Shown here: piece by piece, positions 22,393 through 36,257 of the stretch | How the letters are laid out: each line of letters starts with the position of its first letter | Numbering within the stretch: the stretch's first letter is position 1 | Made by a program: the position numbers and the translations under genes | Notes under the pieces: generated by a model | Seen by the model: the letters and a program-made list of their open reading frames with translations, nothing else | What the model was told of the DNA's origin: nothing | Databases searched by the model: none | Assembly: GCA_030077755.1 (NCBI GenBank) | Contig: JAQJZZ010000017.1 | Span: 2,046,001 to 2,110,000, forward strand | Direction: 5' to 3' | Length of the DNA: 64,000 nucleotides | DNA from: Filosporella fistucella | Lineage: Eukaryota; Ascomycota; Leotiomycetes; Helotiales

Positions 22393-23766
22393 GTCACGGG
22401 CTTGGCAAATGGAGTTATGGAAGTGTGCTGCGGAAATTCTACGGGTAATAATGATAGCTTGTCATTAAAGACTTGACTCGTACTACTTTAAATGCTTTGA
22501 TATGAACAATAATGCTTGGTTCATGCTTCCTGCTCTAGATCTGGGAGATATTAGATGGCTACTCACAAGTGAAGATTCATATGGGAACTCCTTATTTAGC
22601 GACTTTTTCTTAGCGTGCCACTTTCATTCTCCTAAGCTTGGTGATATAGACATTAAATTTACTGTAAACACTTCTCAAGTATTGCTTCCCTTTTTCTTCT
22701 TCTTTCAAACACTGGCTCCCCTTAATAATATCCATGGACCGCTTGGCAGCTGTGCTCGAGGGTTTCCAGGTTGGGGTAGAGCACGTGACCCTCCTGACAT
22801 TTGAGTGACTTCCTTTCCTGGACCTCGCTACTTTGCTGCATCTGAACCTTTTTACAACGACAACGCTTCTACTTCAAGCTCTCTTTAACTATTCTGTTCT
22901 ATCTGCAAAAGCTTCAAAGAAATCCTTCAACATCACTGACAAGAAAATAATTTGATGTTCGCAACGCACAACTAAGCACGATGTTTATTTACATGGAGCA
23001 TTCCAGTGTAACGAAAATGTACGCAGCTCTGGTAAGAGGAGACTCGACTTCCGGGATGGACTGCCACCGATCCAATTTCTTGTAGATTATGTGCGATCAA
23101 CGATCACCCACATGGAGGCGCGAAATTCTCTATCAAGGATGGAGAAAACAGCCCATTCAATCCTGAGAGGATTGTGGATTGCGGCCAAGCGACTATCATT
23201 CATAACGGACGAGGAGTCAATCATCTTTCCTTTTTCTGGTGCATGAAGGATAGCGCTTAGAAGTTGTCTGACTCTACTCTGAGATACAACATCGAACATG
23301 GTTTGGTGTCGGCAGTATACACTTTATTCAACTCAAAGCATCTCGATATGCAGACAGGTCTGTCCGAAAACATTATCCGACCATTCATGACAAATTGCCA
23401 TGAATGGAATGTATGTGGCACTTACCATGGAGCGAAGTCCCGTTCTGCAAGGCTACCACACACAAAGGAGATATCAACCTTATCACCAGTCACAATTATG
23501 AGAGGAACCATTGATACATTAACATAAGAGATTTATTGTTTGGTATCTATCCCAAAAGACACCTTTTCCCCAAATCTACACGACCAAATTACATACAAAG
23601 TTGAACACGCGGCTGTAAAGATACCAAGCAGCAATTGCCAGTTCAGCATTAGTCTCTCACGCGATTAACGAGAGACAACAAGCAAGATATTCAAAACCAA
23701 TGCAGAAGCAACTGATGATGGTATCCACAACGCCGTTTCTCTCCTCCCCTCCTCAACACCTTACAT
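22393..23766. other. Gene-free convergent spacer
   Basis: About 1.4 kb between the Cys-rich gene and the 3' end of the H+-ATPase gene. Only short random ORFs are present. The last 250 bases are the probable 3' untranslated region of the ATPase. Confidence 0.45.
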
Positions 23767-26700
23767 CTAATCATCCTCCTCAGCCTCAGTGGCCTTGGTG
23801 GTAAGGTGCCATCTATTGGCTCCGTGCTCATCAACCTCGTGGGCAATGGCAACCTTGGACAAGTGAGCGATGATGTTCTCCATTTGGGTATCTTGACGGG
23901 AGCGCTTGGCGCGTCCGAGGTTATCGAGCCAAGACATCTTGTTCATGAGGTAGTAGACAATGGCAACAACAATGGTAACACCAATGGAGTAACCCCAAAC
24001 AATGACAATGGTGACAATGCTGGTACGTCCATCAGTGGAGAGGAGGGCGTTTTGAGTTGCTGGGTCAGATGGCTCGCCAGCACCGCCGGTCAACCAACCG
24101 AAGACGCAGAAGAGGGTAGACAGAACGTCGACACCGAAGATAGCACCAACCAATTGCCATGATGGCCAAGTCTCTCCACCACGGGTAACGAAGATGAGCC
24201 AGTTCTCGGTGAGCGAGACTTCCAAGAAGAGTATACCTTGAATGGAGCCGAAGTTCTCAATGATACCACCGTTTGGCAAGAACATAGCACCACGGATGAC
24301 CCAGGTACCGAGAGCAAGAAGTATACCGAGAACAACAGAGATGATCCAGATCTTTGGCAATTGCCATTCGACTGGGCGTTGTTCGAAGTGAGCGTTATCG
24401 TAAGCGACGGCGATGGTAGCCAAATCAGCGAAGAGGGCCAAGAATACAATCAGCTCGACACGGATAGTCTCGTTGATGATGATCATGGATGTGACAAGGT
24501 AGATTTCCAAGTGCAAGCAAAGAGCGATACGGTATTGGATATAAGCCTTCATACGTTGGAAAATTTGACGGGCGATCTTGATGGCAGAGACAATGGTGGA
24601 GAGACCAGGGGCGAGGAAGACAATATCGGCGGCGGCTTGAGCGGCTTCAGTGGCACCTTCGACGGCAATACCACAATCAGACTTCTTCAATGATGGAGCG
24701 TCGTTGACACCGTCACCAGTCATGGCAGTCAAATGTCCACGTTGTTGCAACATCTCGACGACTTGGTACTTGTGCTCAGGGAAAACTTCAGCGAAACCAT
24801 CAGCCTTCTCAACGAGATCGTGTTGAGTAGTTCCGGAAAGACCACCGTGGATGAGACGTTCAGAGTTGTAAACCTTAGTACCGAGGGCAAGCATCTTGCA
24901 AGTTTCCTTAGCAATAGCAATGGCATCACCAGTCAACATCTTAACGGAGAGACCGAGAACTTGAGCTTCAGCGATAGTGGAGGCGGTATCCTCACGGGGA
25001 GGATCGAACATAGGAAGCATGCCCAACAATTGCCAGTCTCCATTACCTTCCTTAACAGCAACACCGAGAGAACGGAAACCACGACGAGCGAACTCAGTGG
25101 TCTTGGCCTTGTACATGTCGGCATCTTCCTTAGAGCAGTTGGACAAGTTCAAGATGGCTTTGGGAGCACCCTTGGCGCAAGTGTACTCAACACCATCCTT
25201 GTGTACGACAGCAGTGATACGCTTGGAGACAGGGTCGAAAGGAGTGAACTTCTCAGTTCTCCATCCTTGAGAGAGGATCTCCTTTGCCCGTGGGTATCTC
25301 TTGAGGGTGAGAATGGTGACTTTGTCAATAGGATCAAGAGACTTGACGTTGTGGGAAGAAGCGAGAGCAGCAACGGCCATCATCCAGTTGACATCGACAC
25401 CTTCAGCGACGAAGGGTTCACGGATCGACAGCTGATTGGCAGTGAGAGTACCGGTCTTGTCAGAGCAAAGAACATCGACACCCTGCAATCATGACGGTTA
25501 GCGGTCATTCTGGACTCTTGATTCAACAATGTAGCGCGAAGGATTCATCTAAAGGCCATGCAAGCCATGTTCAACCGACCACCGAGCTTGAGTGATTACA
25601 CCTCGAGCTGTTAAAGCTCGTGACTGTGCACCAAAAGCAATGGCGGGATATATGGCCGGGCGCATTAATAGGGTGGTGTTTCCATCCAATAAAACGTGCA
25701 TGCTGCAACGCTTGTGCAGATGATTGGGACCGGCCCCACGCTACGAGCCGGAACATCCACGGGAAGGGAAAAAGAAATGAGGGGGGAAACTTACAGCGAG
25801 GGACTCGATAGCAGTGAGCTTTTGCACAATGGCTTTCTCCTTGGCGAGATATGCAGCTCCGACGGCCAAAGTGGTGGTGGTAACAACTGGCAGACCGACT
25901 GGAACACCGACAATCAAGAGGATAAGAGCGTAATGAAGCAAGTTGTTAGAAGAGTGCTCTGGAGTAGCGAGTTCCAAGTGATGGAAGAAACCACCGATCC
26001 AGGCAGCGAGAAGCCATCCAACGACCAAAACCAAGAGAGACGTGCCAATAGAGTTCATGATAGCCTTGAAATGACCTTGGTCCTGGGCGCCAGTGACCAA
26101 AGAAGCCGTGCGACCGACGAAAGACATCTTTGCAGAGTGTGTAACGATGGCATAAGCCTTTCCACGCTTGCAACCAGTTGTGTAGTAAATAGCATCGGCG
26201 ACATACTTGTCGACAGCAAGAGATTCACCAGTCATGGCAGATTGATCGATAGCAAGAATTGCGTATCCAGAACCGTGCTTCTCGTGTCCTACGTCCTCAT
26301 CATCGTCCTTCTCACCAGCAGACTCGCCAGCTTGAGCTTCCAATTCGCGGAGGTAATCTTGATAACCGTTTTGATTGTCATAGTCGCAAATAATACGGGA
26401 GTCGGCAGGGACGACTTCACCATCTTCGATGATGATCTGTGAACTGTTAGAAAGCCAATTGACTGTATGGAGCTTGGAAGTAACTCACGATGTCACCTGG
26501 GACCAATTCACGAGCCTTGATTTCCTGGACAGCACCGTCACGAATGACAGTGGATCGCATAGCAATATCACCCTTCAAACTGGCGACAACGTCGGCAGCT
26601 TGCTTTTCTTGATACCAACCGACAATAGCATTAAGCATGAGAATACCGATAATAACACCGAAATCGATCCAGTCACGCAGACCAGCAGCGAGGAGGACAG

Positions 26701-27135
26701 CGAGTTCCATGACTGTTCAATTGGTTAATTGAGCCATCTCGTAAGATGTTTTCGCGTATACATACCATAGAGAATGGGGCCAGTGAAGTAGGACAAGAAC
26801 TTGAGGAACATGTTCTCCTTCTCAGTAGTCAATTCGTTCCATCCAGTCTTTCTCCGGCGCGACTCGACTTCCTGAGTGGTCAAACCCCGCTTCCAGTCGG
26901 TGTTCAACCACTCCTCGGGACTCTCGTAGTCACCATTGGCACCCTGAGCCTTCTTCTTTCCAAATTGATACCACTTCTTCTTGGGCTCTTCGTAGAGAGA
27001 TGAAGCAGCAATTGAGGCACGACGGCCATCTCGATAATTCGAAATATACTTGACCAAATTGCCGTACTCGCCAAGGTCGGCGTCGTCTTGAGCACCGCTG
27101 CGCATCTTTTCAGCGTCGCCGTTTGGTGGTGCCAT
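23767..27135 (-). CDS. PMA1: Plasma-membrane H+-ATPase (P-type, PMA1 class)
   Basis: Electrogenic proton pump (P3A ATPase) that energises the plasma membrane. Exons on the minus strand are 27135-26766, 26712-26489, 26436-25795 and 25482-23767, all phases matching, about 983 residues. Landmarks in order are the N-terminal cytosolic domain; VMELAVLLAAGLRDWIDFG in the first membrane hairpin; DQSAMTGES (actuator dephosphorylation loop); VGVPVGLPVV (helix 4 proton site); CSDKTGTLT with the phosphorylated aspartate at about residue 420; KGAPKAIL (nucleotide site); MLTGD; and TGDGVNDAPSL (hinge). An acidic insertion (GEKDDDEDVG) lies just before the TGES loop, and the C-terminal regulatory tail (RSRQDTQMENIIAHLS) departs from the usual form, suggesting a PMA paralogue rather than the standard housekeeping copy. 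The third intron, 312 nt, is unusually long. Confidence 0.97.
25483..25794 (-). other. Long (312-nt) third intron of the H+-ATPase gene
   Basis: The flanking exons end with IESLA and resume with GVDVLCSDKTG, so the intron interrupts the gene just before the phosphorylation motif. The donor is GTAAGT and the acceptor GCAG. Most other introns in the window are 45-80 nt. No ORF of note lies inside. Confidence 0.85.
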
Positions 27136-30100
27136 TGTGAGGTATGGTCACCAGTGAGAGGAGAGAGTGGAGATTGTTCAACTGAGAGAGGCCACGACGA
27201 CTGCTTTCACCTTTGCGTACAACGAACAGAAAAAGAGGAAAAGAGTGAGAAGCTCAGTACGGGGGGAAGGCAGAGTATTAATATTAGATTGTTGGCGGAT
27301 CTACTGGAGCTAGCTAAGGCCAAAAGTAGCGACATCGGTTTAAGTGACTTGACTTGACGGCCTCAGCGGGCGTCAACGTTGGCAGCACCAGCGTCATCCT
27401 CGCTCGGACTTGACGGCAGTCTCAGTCAGAGGTGACTACTGACTTGAGCAGTAGTAGTTTGGGGGTGGTGGTGTGGGCACAACCGTGGGAGGAAGATGAG
27501 GGATTTCCAGGCCAGCCAAAAGAGCAACCGAGTTTACCCTTTGGTGGTCGGCGGCGGTTCGAAAATCAAAACAATGATAAGAATTTTGGCGCGTTCTGTT
27601 ATCGGGGCACGGTAGTGTGCCAAAGTGGCAGAAAACACGGACAGTGCTCTGGGGAGCTTGGTAGTGGTGGTGCGGCGAATGCTTTGCAGTGAGATGACGG
27701 TGAGACGGGGGCACGACTCGGATGGGGTGTAACTCGAGCAAAGATCTATTACGACGCAGAGGCCTTCCGAGCCATTGACCAATAGGCCAACCAGGAAATT
27801 ATTACAGAACATTTCTAGTCAATTGCCGCATCCACCGTAGTGTGAGTGTGCTAAGGATAGAGGTGGGTAAAGCGGGAATAGCTGGAGCTCCTGGACTGCC
27901 CTCGATTGCTCTGAGCTGGGATGAATCCATGGGCGTCGGGCTTGGTAGGGATGAATTGGAGAATTGAGGATGCGATTTCTCGCTATTGCGGGAATTTGCT
28001 GGGGGAAGAAAAAGATGACATTACAGAATTCTGCAGGGCGGTGATTCGTGCGTAGAAACCTTTTTGCAGGGTGGGCAATTGTGAAAGTCTGAGAGGGATA
28101 TTTTACAGGGAAATCATTCGCTGGACGACAGCTGTTACAGGGAGCCAAATCTTGTCAAGAAACTTTTACCTCCGCCGTCCAGGGCTTTCTCTCGCTAGTT
28201 GGCACAATTGTTACAGGCCGTATCATTCGCCAGAAGAGCGGAATCTTCGACCTTTGCAGGCATCGTCTGTGGCTCGTCATAAGGGACCAAGTACACTAGC
28301 TGGGGCTTTCGCACAAAATTCTCAGGCATCATAGACTTCGTCTGGAGAGCTGTCGCTAGCTGTGGCCGTAGCCCCAAGTAGGAAGGCCTCGGTCTGGCTC
28401 GGAATCCACATTCTAGCATCACATCACCACATTATTCGCCCGCATCGGTTCTGGCGGCAGAAACGAACAAGCTGGGCAGTGACTAACAGAAATACCTTCT
28501 ACTCACTGGCTGTCCACTGATTTACGGTGGCTCTTCGTGGCTCTTGAGTCGGTCTACAGTGGCTTGTAACTGGCTGGATGAGTCCTTCCAGCATGACCTT
28601 TCTATATCTCCACCACCCTTCAGAACCCGCTACAGTACCACCACAACCACCCCAAATCATGTCCTAATACAGGGCACTCGAGGCACCTCCAGCCAGCTCT
28701 AGGCCGCTCCACTCTGTGTTTCTAGCGAGAATGTGAGCGATCTCATTGCTTGCTGTGAGGGTTCTTCACTCCCTCTAACGCGAGTCAGCTAGAGGCGCCC
28801 CTCCTGACCCCTCCAGAAAGCTTAGCTATCCGAATTGACGTTTGAGCTAAAGCCTACTAGCAGCCTCACATATTCTCAAGGCTCCTCCATGATTTAACGG
28901 ATTTCACCAGCAAACCCACTTATTTCAGAGGTATTTCGCCTACCCTAGTTGAAATAAATCTCTATTCTGCACGGAGAAATTGTGCCGGCTAGTGGCCTCC
29001 ACACATCGAATTTCGTATTATTGCTTATCTCGCGCAATTGCTGCTGGCCCAGCAGCGAAAAGCGACCGCGATCACGACCGTTTTGCTCGCCTGCCCAGGC
29101 CCCGGTCTCTCCGACCTTTTTGCGGTGAAAGGAAATTCGTTTTCTATGCGGCATTTTCGCTCAGGTATTTTTCCTATATTCGTGCACGTGATCTAGAAAG
29201 AGGATACTGAGGGTCTTCTGGGATCTGGGACCGATCAAACAACGTTTCGTTGTTTCGTGTTGACGGGAATAAGTTCTTGGCAGGCACTGGCTTTGAGGAG
29301 TCCCCAGTCTGGGTTTTCCGTCAGACAAGATAATGGAAGCTGGCAGTGGTTACGGTGGTATATTCGGTCACATTGTCACACAGAGACGTCGATTTCATGT
29401 TTGCAACGAAACCTTGCCTCAAGCCTTGGGGTTTGAATGGTCGGATGGAGAATGATAGTAGGGATGGGTATGGTTCGTCCACAGTGGATCTACAGGAGTT
29501 TTGCTCAGCGGCTGAAATCCCGCGGCTGTTGCTGCTTGCTGCCAGGTAAGGAATGCTGGGCAACAGAACACAGAAAAGAACGAGACGCGCCCCGAGACCG
29601 CCAGGTTTCACCACCATCTTGAAATTTCTACTCTCTTTCCTCCTGGGAGGCAGGCAAATTTTCCCAGCATATGAAAATCTTCTGATTAAGAACGACAAGA
29701 CGTGTGAAAAAGCAAAGTCTGTGTTTGAGATGTTCAGATGCATGTTTGAGAGGCATTTAGGGAAAACCCGGGGAGAACGTGTTGGGTTCTTCGCTGTTCC
29801 TACGTGCATGCTGCCGCGGAGTGAACGGGCCTTTAAGGAACGGTACATAGATTATCCCAGACGATTTTGAGGTTTTTATGAACCAAACAGGTGCCTCTAA
29901 AGTCATGTATTGGAGCTGCATTCTCGGCAGTCAGCGAAACATCTCTTGGAAATCTCTTGGATGTACGACCATTGCGTCGAGGAAACAAAAACGGTCATTA
30001 TGGACGAATATCGCGTTCCAAGATGAGGTGTCACATTGGGAGATTCACCCATGAGATTTCCGCTTCAGGGCATCCGTGAAGAGATCCGGGGTCTTGGAAG

Positions 30101-32467
30101 ACTTGGACTTTTCTTGGTGAGATAAAGCAATGCAGAAAATTTTCTGGAGATAGACAAAATTTGATGTCCACTTTTTGTTTGATAGGTAATGATTGCCTGT
30201 TGCGGGCAGATGGCGACGGGAATCAGCCAGAAGGACTGAAATTTTTAGATTTCTCGCTTATCGTCGAAACATGTCTGGAGAGCAACCTGCACCTTTGAGA
30301 CTGGGGTTTTTCTTGGGGGTTTATACTTGTACATGGTGTACGTTGAACACGAAGCGAGTCCTGGCGAATATGCAGTGGATAAAAAGTTTTTTCCTTTCTC
30401 AAAGCTGGGCATCGTTTCGATGAGGGGTGAGGGATTTGGATGAAGTGAGGGTGAAGTTGAAGTAAAACGAGAATTGCGGAGGATCACAGACGGATTTGAG
30501 GGGATTCCTCGGCGCTGGGGGAAGATGGACTTGGACTGTACCAAGATGAGGAGAGGGTTGGGATATCTGGAGCGCTCTGATGGCTAAGAATAGCTTGTGT
30601 GTATCGCGGCAAAGCTTTTCAACTGACTTTGCGATTGTTAGGTTGTATCTGGTGTCCGCGCGGGAGGTATCAGTCACGGGTCAACGACTCTTTTCAGCAA
30701 CTATCTTCCTCAATACAGACCTGGATATTGTATTATAAGTTTGGGCTTTGCTCGCACGCACGCGAGCAGTTGCGGCAATTGGGGATTGATGGATTAAACA
30801 GTCCGTTCGCATCGCATTCATGTTCATATTTGGAGGGCTGCAGCATGGGGGTACATCTGCACTGCTGCAGTATGCAAAGCACTTCGTCAGGTAAGTATGG
30901 CTGCCTCAATTGTTTATACTGTCACGTGTACAGCGAGATACAATCTCAGCCTGCCGGGCAATATTGATCCTTCTATCAGATTCTGGCTAGGGACCCTTCC
31001 ACGCAGCGGTTCGTGGGCAGATTAAGCTGGCGATCAGCAATTTCGAAATCAGGGCAGAGCAGGCTGCGGGAAGCAAGACTCAAAGGGTATGTTTACTCCG
31101 AACAGCAAATTATTGTTTTGGTTCCGTGCTTTCGCGTGTACGAATGAACGAGATTTCCCTTCTTTTCTTTTTCTCTGCAGCAAATTACAGAAATGGGATC
31201 CTCCCAATCTTGATAATTCTGGAGCTATAAGGAATGCAACGATCGCCCTCATTTCCGTCCCAACGTGTCTGCTTCATGCAGAGCAGCAAAGGTGATTATT
31301 CCGCTCTCTACTCTAGGAACTCTTGGACCTTGACCAGCAAGAGGCAATTATCTTTTGCAGATGAAGCTCCGCAGTCTCCCGGGTGCAAGGTACGGACCGA
31401 AAAGGCCAGCGCTACTGAAACATTTTTATGGAGAGAAGCTGGGTAGACGAATCACGACACCTACTTTTTCATTACTGATCGCCGTCGCACCGATGCTCAT
31501 CAGACACATTTTGATTAGTTCTTGTCCAATCTATCGATTTTGAATCGGATGGGGGCATTTAATGACCGGATACACTGGAACCGGCGTACGTACACGAATT
31601 GCCCGTACTTATCTAAAGAAAGATAGATGATTTGTTGTACAATACTGCAACAGTCAGCACATACATTTGATTCCGACTTGCCGATGGGGCTACGTCAGAG
31701 GCTCATTCCTTTACGAGATTGAGGTGTGGTTGATGCCGGTATTCGCAGGTTTGATGGGGGGATGATACCGACATTTCCCTGGACTTCTCCGTACGTGGCT
31801 TTTTTTGCGTTTCGTTTGATTTTCGCTTTTACCTTGCTATTTTTCTTGGGAAACTTGTTTGATAAATCGCCTCCTGCGCCCTGATTTTCGCCTCCTTGTT
31901 TCGTTTCATTGTTTCCAGGAAGGAAATCGGCAATTGTTAATTCTTCTTTGGTGAAAATATCGGGCCGGCCGGCTTGAGAAGAGGTGTGAAAAGAATTACG
32001 TCGGTTTGATTCAATAATTGCATCGCAATTGTAATTGTAGTATTGAACAGTTTGAGTCTTCCTACAATTTTGTTGGAGAGCTTAAAACTCGATAATCTCG
32101 GAGTGTAGTTGCACAGGCCTCGAGATACAATCCTCCAATCTGTCGCCCCACTTCAATATGAACAATACTCGAGTAGGAAAGAAACCGCGAGGGATCTGTC
32201 AGGCCTCTGCATATACACGTTTCTTCCAGATCACACCAGCTATCTTCAACTCCCACCTTTGAAATTCCACTTTTGGCTCAACGGCGGCCAAGTGGCCTAT
32301 CTCATATCTATGGCCATACTGCCCGCTGATATCCTACTGCACAGTGCCTGCGATATCTTGGCGCGATGTTCTGGAACTGTATATAATAAACAATATCATT
32401 ATTCCGCAAGTGCTTCTCCGTGCTGTACTGTATTTCTTGTGACTGATTTTGTGTGAATACCGGCAAA
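27136..32467. promoter_or_regulatory. 5.3-kb gene-free divergent interval (H+-ATPase / MFS transporter)
   Basis: The longest gene-free stretch in the window, between two divergent genes. Numerous short ORFs on both strands lack domain content and splice-supported extension. Pyrimidine- and purine-rich patches occur near the ATPase start, consistent with a long leader. CACGTG boxes lie near 29184 and 30923. No tRNA- or rRNA-like element was recognised by eye; a long untranslated leader, a non-coding transcript or a lost gene are all possible. Confidence 0.4.
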
Positions 32468-34296
32468 ATGGTCGCCATTGAAGATAAATCCGCCCCGGGG
32501 ACGCTCCAGCTAATTGATGCAAATGGAGAATTGCATGTCAAGCATTCGGAGGCGGCGCACGATATTGTGTTGATTCCTATGCCATCAGGTCAGTAACTCA
32601 CCTCATACAACAGTCACATGACTGACCTCTCCTCAGATGATCCAGAAGATCCGCTCAATTGGTCTAAACGCCGTAAATTGCTTCATGTATCGTGTATGGT
32701 AATTTACACAGTCATGATGGTGTTCCCTTCCTCGGCTGTTTACTCGGTCACCACACCCATCTCCAAAGCCACGTCCCTCAAAGTCAGCGATCTGGTCTCC
32801 GGTACAGGAGCCATGTTCCTGTTTTACGGTTGGGGATGTATAGTCTGGCAAGCTTTTGCTCTACAATACGGCAAACGCCCAGCCTATCTCCTTTCTCTCT
32901 CCGTCTCCATCGTCATTATGGCCGTGACTCCTCTGTGCACAACGAATGGTCCCTATCTCGCCACCAAGATCTTACAAGGTTTCTTCGGAGCCCCAGTTGA
33001 ATCACTCTGCGAGATTTCCATGACAGATATATATTTCTCGCATGAACGCCCTCTCTATCTCGCTGTCTACGGACTCAGTCTCGCCGCCAGTGGGAAACTG
33101 GCTCCTGTCTTCGCGGCGTTCATCAACACAGGCCAGGGCTGGAAATGGACTCTCTGGTGGTGTGCTATTGGAATGGGCGTCGCATTTGTATACTGTTTCC
33201 TCTTCATGGAAGAAACAAACTACGATCGCAAACAACACGTTTCCCTCACCTCGGCCACAGGCAGCTCCACCCCTTCTACGCATGAAAGTGACGACATAGT
33301 CGTAGGTATCTCAGCCGAGAAAGGGGGCGAGAAAGGAGACACCAAGACTACGGTACCGGAAATCGTAGATACGGCTACAGGCACCATCTATCCACGCAAA
33401 ACCTTTCTACAGAAACTCAGTCTGACAGGTGACAAGAAACGCGAGAACAGATTGCTGGAAATGATGTGGTCGCCGTTCAAATTCTTTACGTATCCTGTTA
33501 TTGTATGGGCGGGATTCATGTATGGAACGAATGCGCTTGTTTGGCCGGGAATCCTGAATGCGACGGCTAGTCCGACTTATACGAAGACGTATGGGTTTGA
33601 TAGTAATGAGGTTGGTTTTGCGTATTTTGGAGCGGTGGTGGGTATGGTTCTTGGGTGAGTTTTTTTTTTCCCCCGCTTCCCTTTTTCCTATTCCCTCATA
33701 ATATCCTGCGTCTCCCCACTTGGTTCCAATCTTTCAGTTACTTTCACAATATAATGTATCCCGCTCTTCCTAACACCCCCAGCTCCCTCTGGGTAGCCTA
33801 CGTCGGCCCCCTCCTCGTCCTCCGCCTCGCGCGTCGAAACAAAGGCATCGCCGAACCCGAACACATCCTCTGGCTCTTCCTCGCTTCTCTCATCACAGTT
33901 CCCTTTTCCCTCCTCCTCTGGGGCCTAGGCTCAACCTCCAAAATCCACTGGTTCGGTCTCGTCTTCGCACAATGCACCCTCGCTATCTCATCTACTCTAT
34001 GCCTATCGACCGCAATCCAATACGCTACCTCTTCTTACCGCGATCTCGGCGGTGAACATATCACTACTCTTATATTAATAAGAAATACACTCAGTTTCGC
34101 GATTAATTACGGTATTAGTCCTTGGATTAAGAGACAGGGACAGAGGAATACGTTTATTACTGCGGCGGTCATTGCGGGGGCGTGTAATGCGACGATGTTT
34201 GGCATGATTAGGTGGGGGAAGGGATTGAGGATGAGGAGTGCGGGGAAGTATTGGAAGGCGGTGGAGAGGGCGAGGGAGAAGGGGTTGAGCCATTAG
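32468..34296 (+). CDS. MFS transporter (DHA1-like), three exons
   Basis: Twelve-helix major facilitator superfamily transporter of the plasma membrane. Exons 32468-32588, 32637-33654 and 33783-34296 join in frame to about 550 residues. The hydrophilic N-terminus ends in DDPEDPLNWSKRRK, the D-P-x-N-W signature placed just before helix 1 in fungal drug:H+ antiporter-like transporters. Helices follow through GPYLATKILQGFFGAPVES and a long central loop (about residues 240-310, with acidic and Ser/Thr-rich stretches), then VGFAYFGAVVGMVLG and the C-terminal six helices, with RLARRNKGIAEPEHILWLF in the inter-helix loop. The second acceptor was chosen because it joins VLG directly to SLWVAYVG, as in related proteins. 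Such transporters export toxins or metabolites or take up small organic substrates; the substrate cannot be read from sequence. Confidence 0.9.
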
Positions 34297-36257
34297 AGGC
34301 TTTAGGGGTTGATGGGGGATGGGGGGAAGAAGGGGTAGGTGGTTGAAATAGGGGATATCTTCTGAATTTCTTCTGCTTGACCTTCTTCTTACAACTCTTA
34401 CCGTGTTATTTCAAAATCCCCATCACTTCCCCCAAACTCCCCATCCCTACCCATCTCTCCCTTCAAGCCGCTGACTGAAATCTGGATCCTCCCCTTCGTG
34501 GGTTATCGTTTTCCGCCTCTATACTCATGGGGATACTCCCCCTCACTTTGTTTCCCCTGAAAAGTGTTCCCCGTGTTTTCCCCAAGTTGAGGTTTATTGA
34601 GAAAGTCGTTCCCGGGGCTTTCTTCCCCAGTGCTATATATAAGAGAAATCGTGCCATCCCCAAAGTGAAATCTACCTACCACAACCTGGGGAGAGAAATC
34701 TAGATATATAGACTACTTATTAATATCTCCCTTACATTCCCCAAGTTCCCCATCTCTCCCCAAGTTCTTTTTCGCTTTATCCTATAGAACCCCCGTCCCC
34801 TAGGCCTGTGGGATTTTGTCTGCCCCGTACCACACCTATTTATTTCTGATGAATTTAATACCTGTTTAGACTAATGGAAAGTATTGTACGATTATCAGCA
34901 AGTGAGTAGTTGCTTTCACCATAATACGGCTAGATTAAAAGAGGGATGCAGATAGGATGATGTGTCGGGGGAGATGATGCGGATTAGAGGTAGAGGGAGG
35001 AGGGTGATGACGGCGCGTTGGACTATGGTGCAGCTGGTGGGCAAGTATAGATAGGAGTTTCTTAGAAGAGGGAGAGGGGTTTTACTTGATGAGGTAATAA
35101 ATCAAAGACTAGAAGTCTAAGGAGGGTTTTGGGAAGATTATAAGTAGTGGGACGTGAAATATATTATTGTGGGTAAAGCAGAGATAAGATATTAAGATAA
35201 TTTTCGAGGTGTTCTAGAATATATTTTAGTCTTAAGTGTAGGGCTTGGTTTGAAAGGAGGAAGGAGAAGGATGTGGTCTAGAGTTCACTTGCAGGGTGGG
35301 TGTGAGGTGGGGGAGGAAAGGAGATAAGGCAGAGGCTAGAGAATGTCGATTTTTAAGTGTTCAAGCTATCATCGGTGTAATTGAGATGATCTATAATACG
35401 CTAGAAGTTGGTCAGATGATTTGAATAGTGTAGTCTAGATATCTTTCTTTCCACTTCTTTCCACTTCCTTGAATGTGATAATGAGGTTAGTTTGCTTGAA
35501 ATATTAGCAGTGATCATATACGGTGGAGATAGCTACTAGAGTGTTCGAAGTAATTATTGATTGATATAGCGAAGAAGTAGTTTTGATCTAAATGAGAAAT
35601 AAGGTTAGTAATATATAAGCTAGATAAGAAAGAAAAAAATATCGAGAAGTACCGGATTCGTTGTATCGATGTAGTTACAAGTAGGTTAGAGCTAGAAGCT
35701 ATCAAGTGAAGCATATGTATTCCAAATGTGTTCTATAAAAGTTCTTTTTGATGAGCTAGATTTTAAAATCACTGAATGCAGTCGTCGTCGCCTTGAATGA
35801 AGGTTTTAGTCGAGGCTATATTATGATGTAAATATTTCTATGCTATGATATCATCCCCCTTCGGGTTTTGATACCTGTTCGAACTACAAGTTTCTATAAT
35901 GTCATATGTAAGAATTTTTTTTTCTGATATAGGAATATCAGATGATGAAATTTAATGTCTAGGATTGAAGAGATTAGGTAGTTGAAGCTGAATAATTTGA
36001 TTTGGAAGAGGTGGAAGTTGAAGTGATGATGAGGTACGTAGGTCACTTGTTTATAGTGGGGCGTTTTGTTGTGGTGTCAATTCCACCCAAGTGTGTCTAT
36101 TGCTATTTAAGACTGTGAAGCAGTCCGGTCTACATGAAGGTGGTGGGAGGAAAGGGAGGCTCCTTCCCTTACCTCTTGCCCCCTCTCCTCTAAATAATAT
36201 CATAGATCATAGGAGAGACACCATACAAAAAAAGGAAAAGCAATACAAATAGCAAGA
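34297..36257. repeat. AT-rich gene-free interval with recurrent CCCCAAGTT-type motifs
   Basis: About 2 kb of degenerate AT-rich sequence with no gene. Bases about 34425-34765 carry repeated C-runs of the form CCCCAA(A/G)(C/T)T, including CCCCAAGTT at about 34575 and twice around 34740-34770. The rest (35000-35950) is AT-rich with frequent stops in all frames and looks like decayed repetitive DNA. Confidence 0.4.

Noticed and set aside
24733..25494. 253-residue open frame on the plus strand opposite the H+-ATPase
   Set aside because: It is an antisense shadow of the strongly codon-biased ATPase exon; it lacks any domain and covers the catalytic coding sequence.
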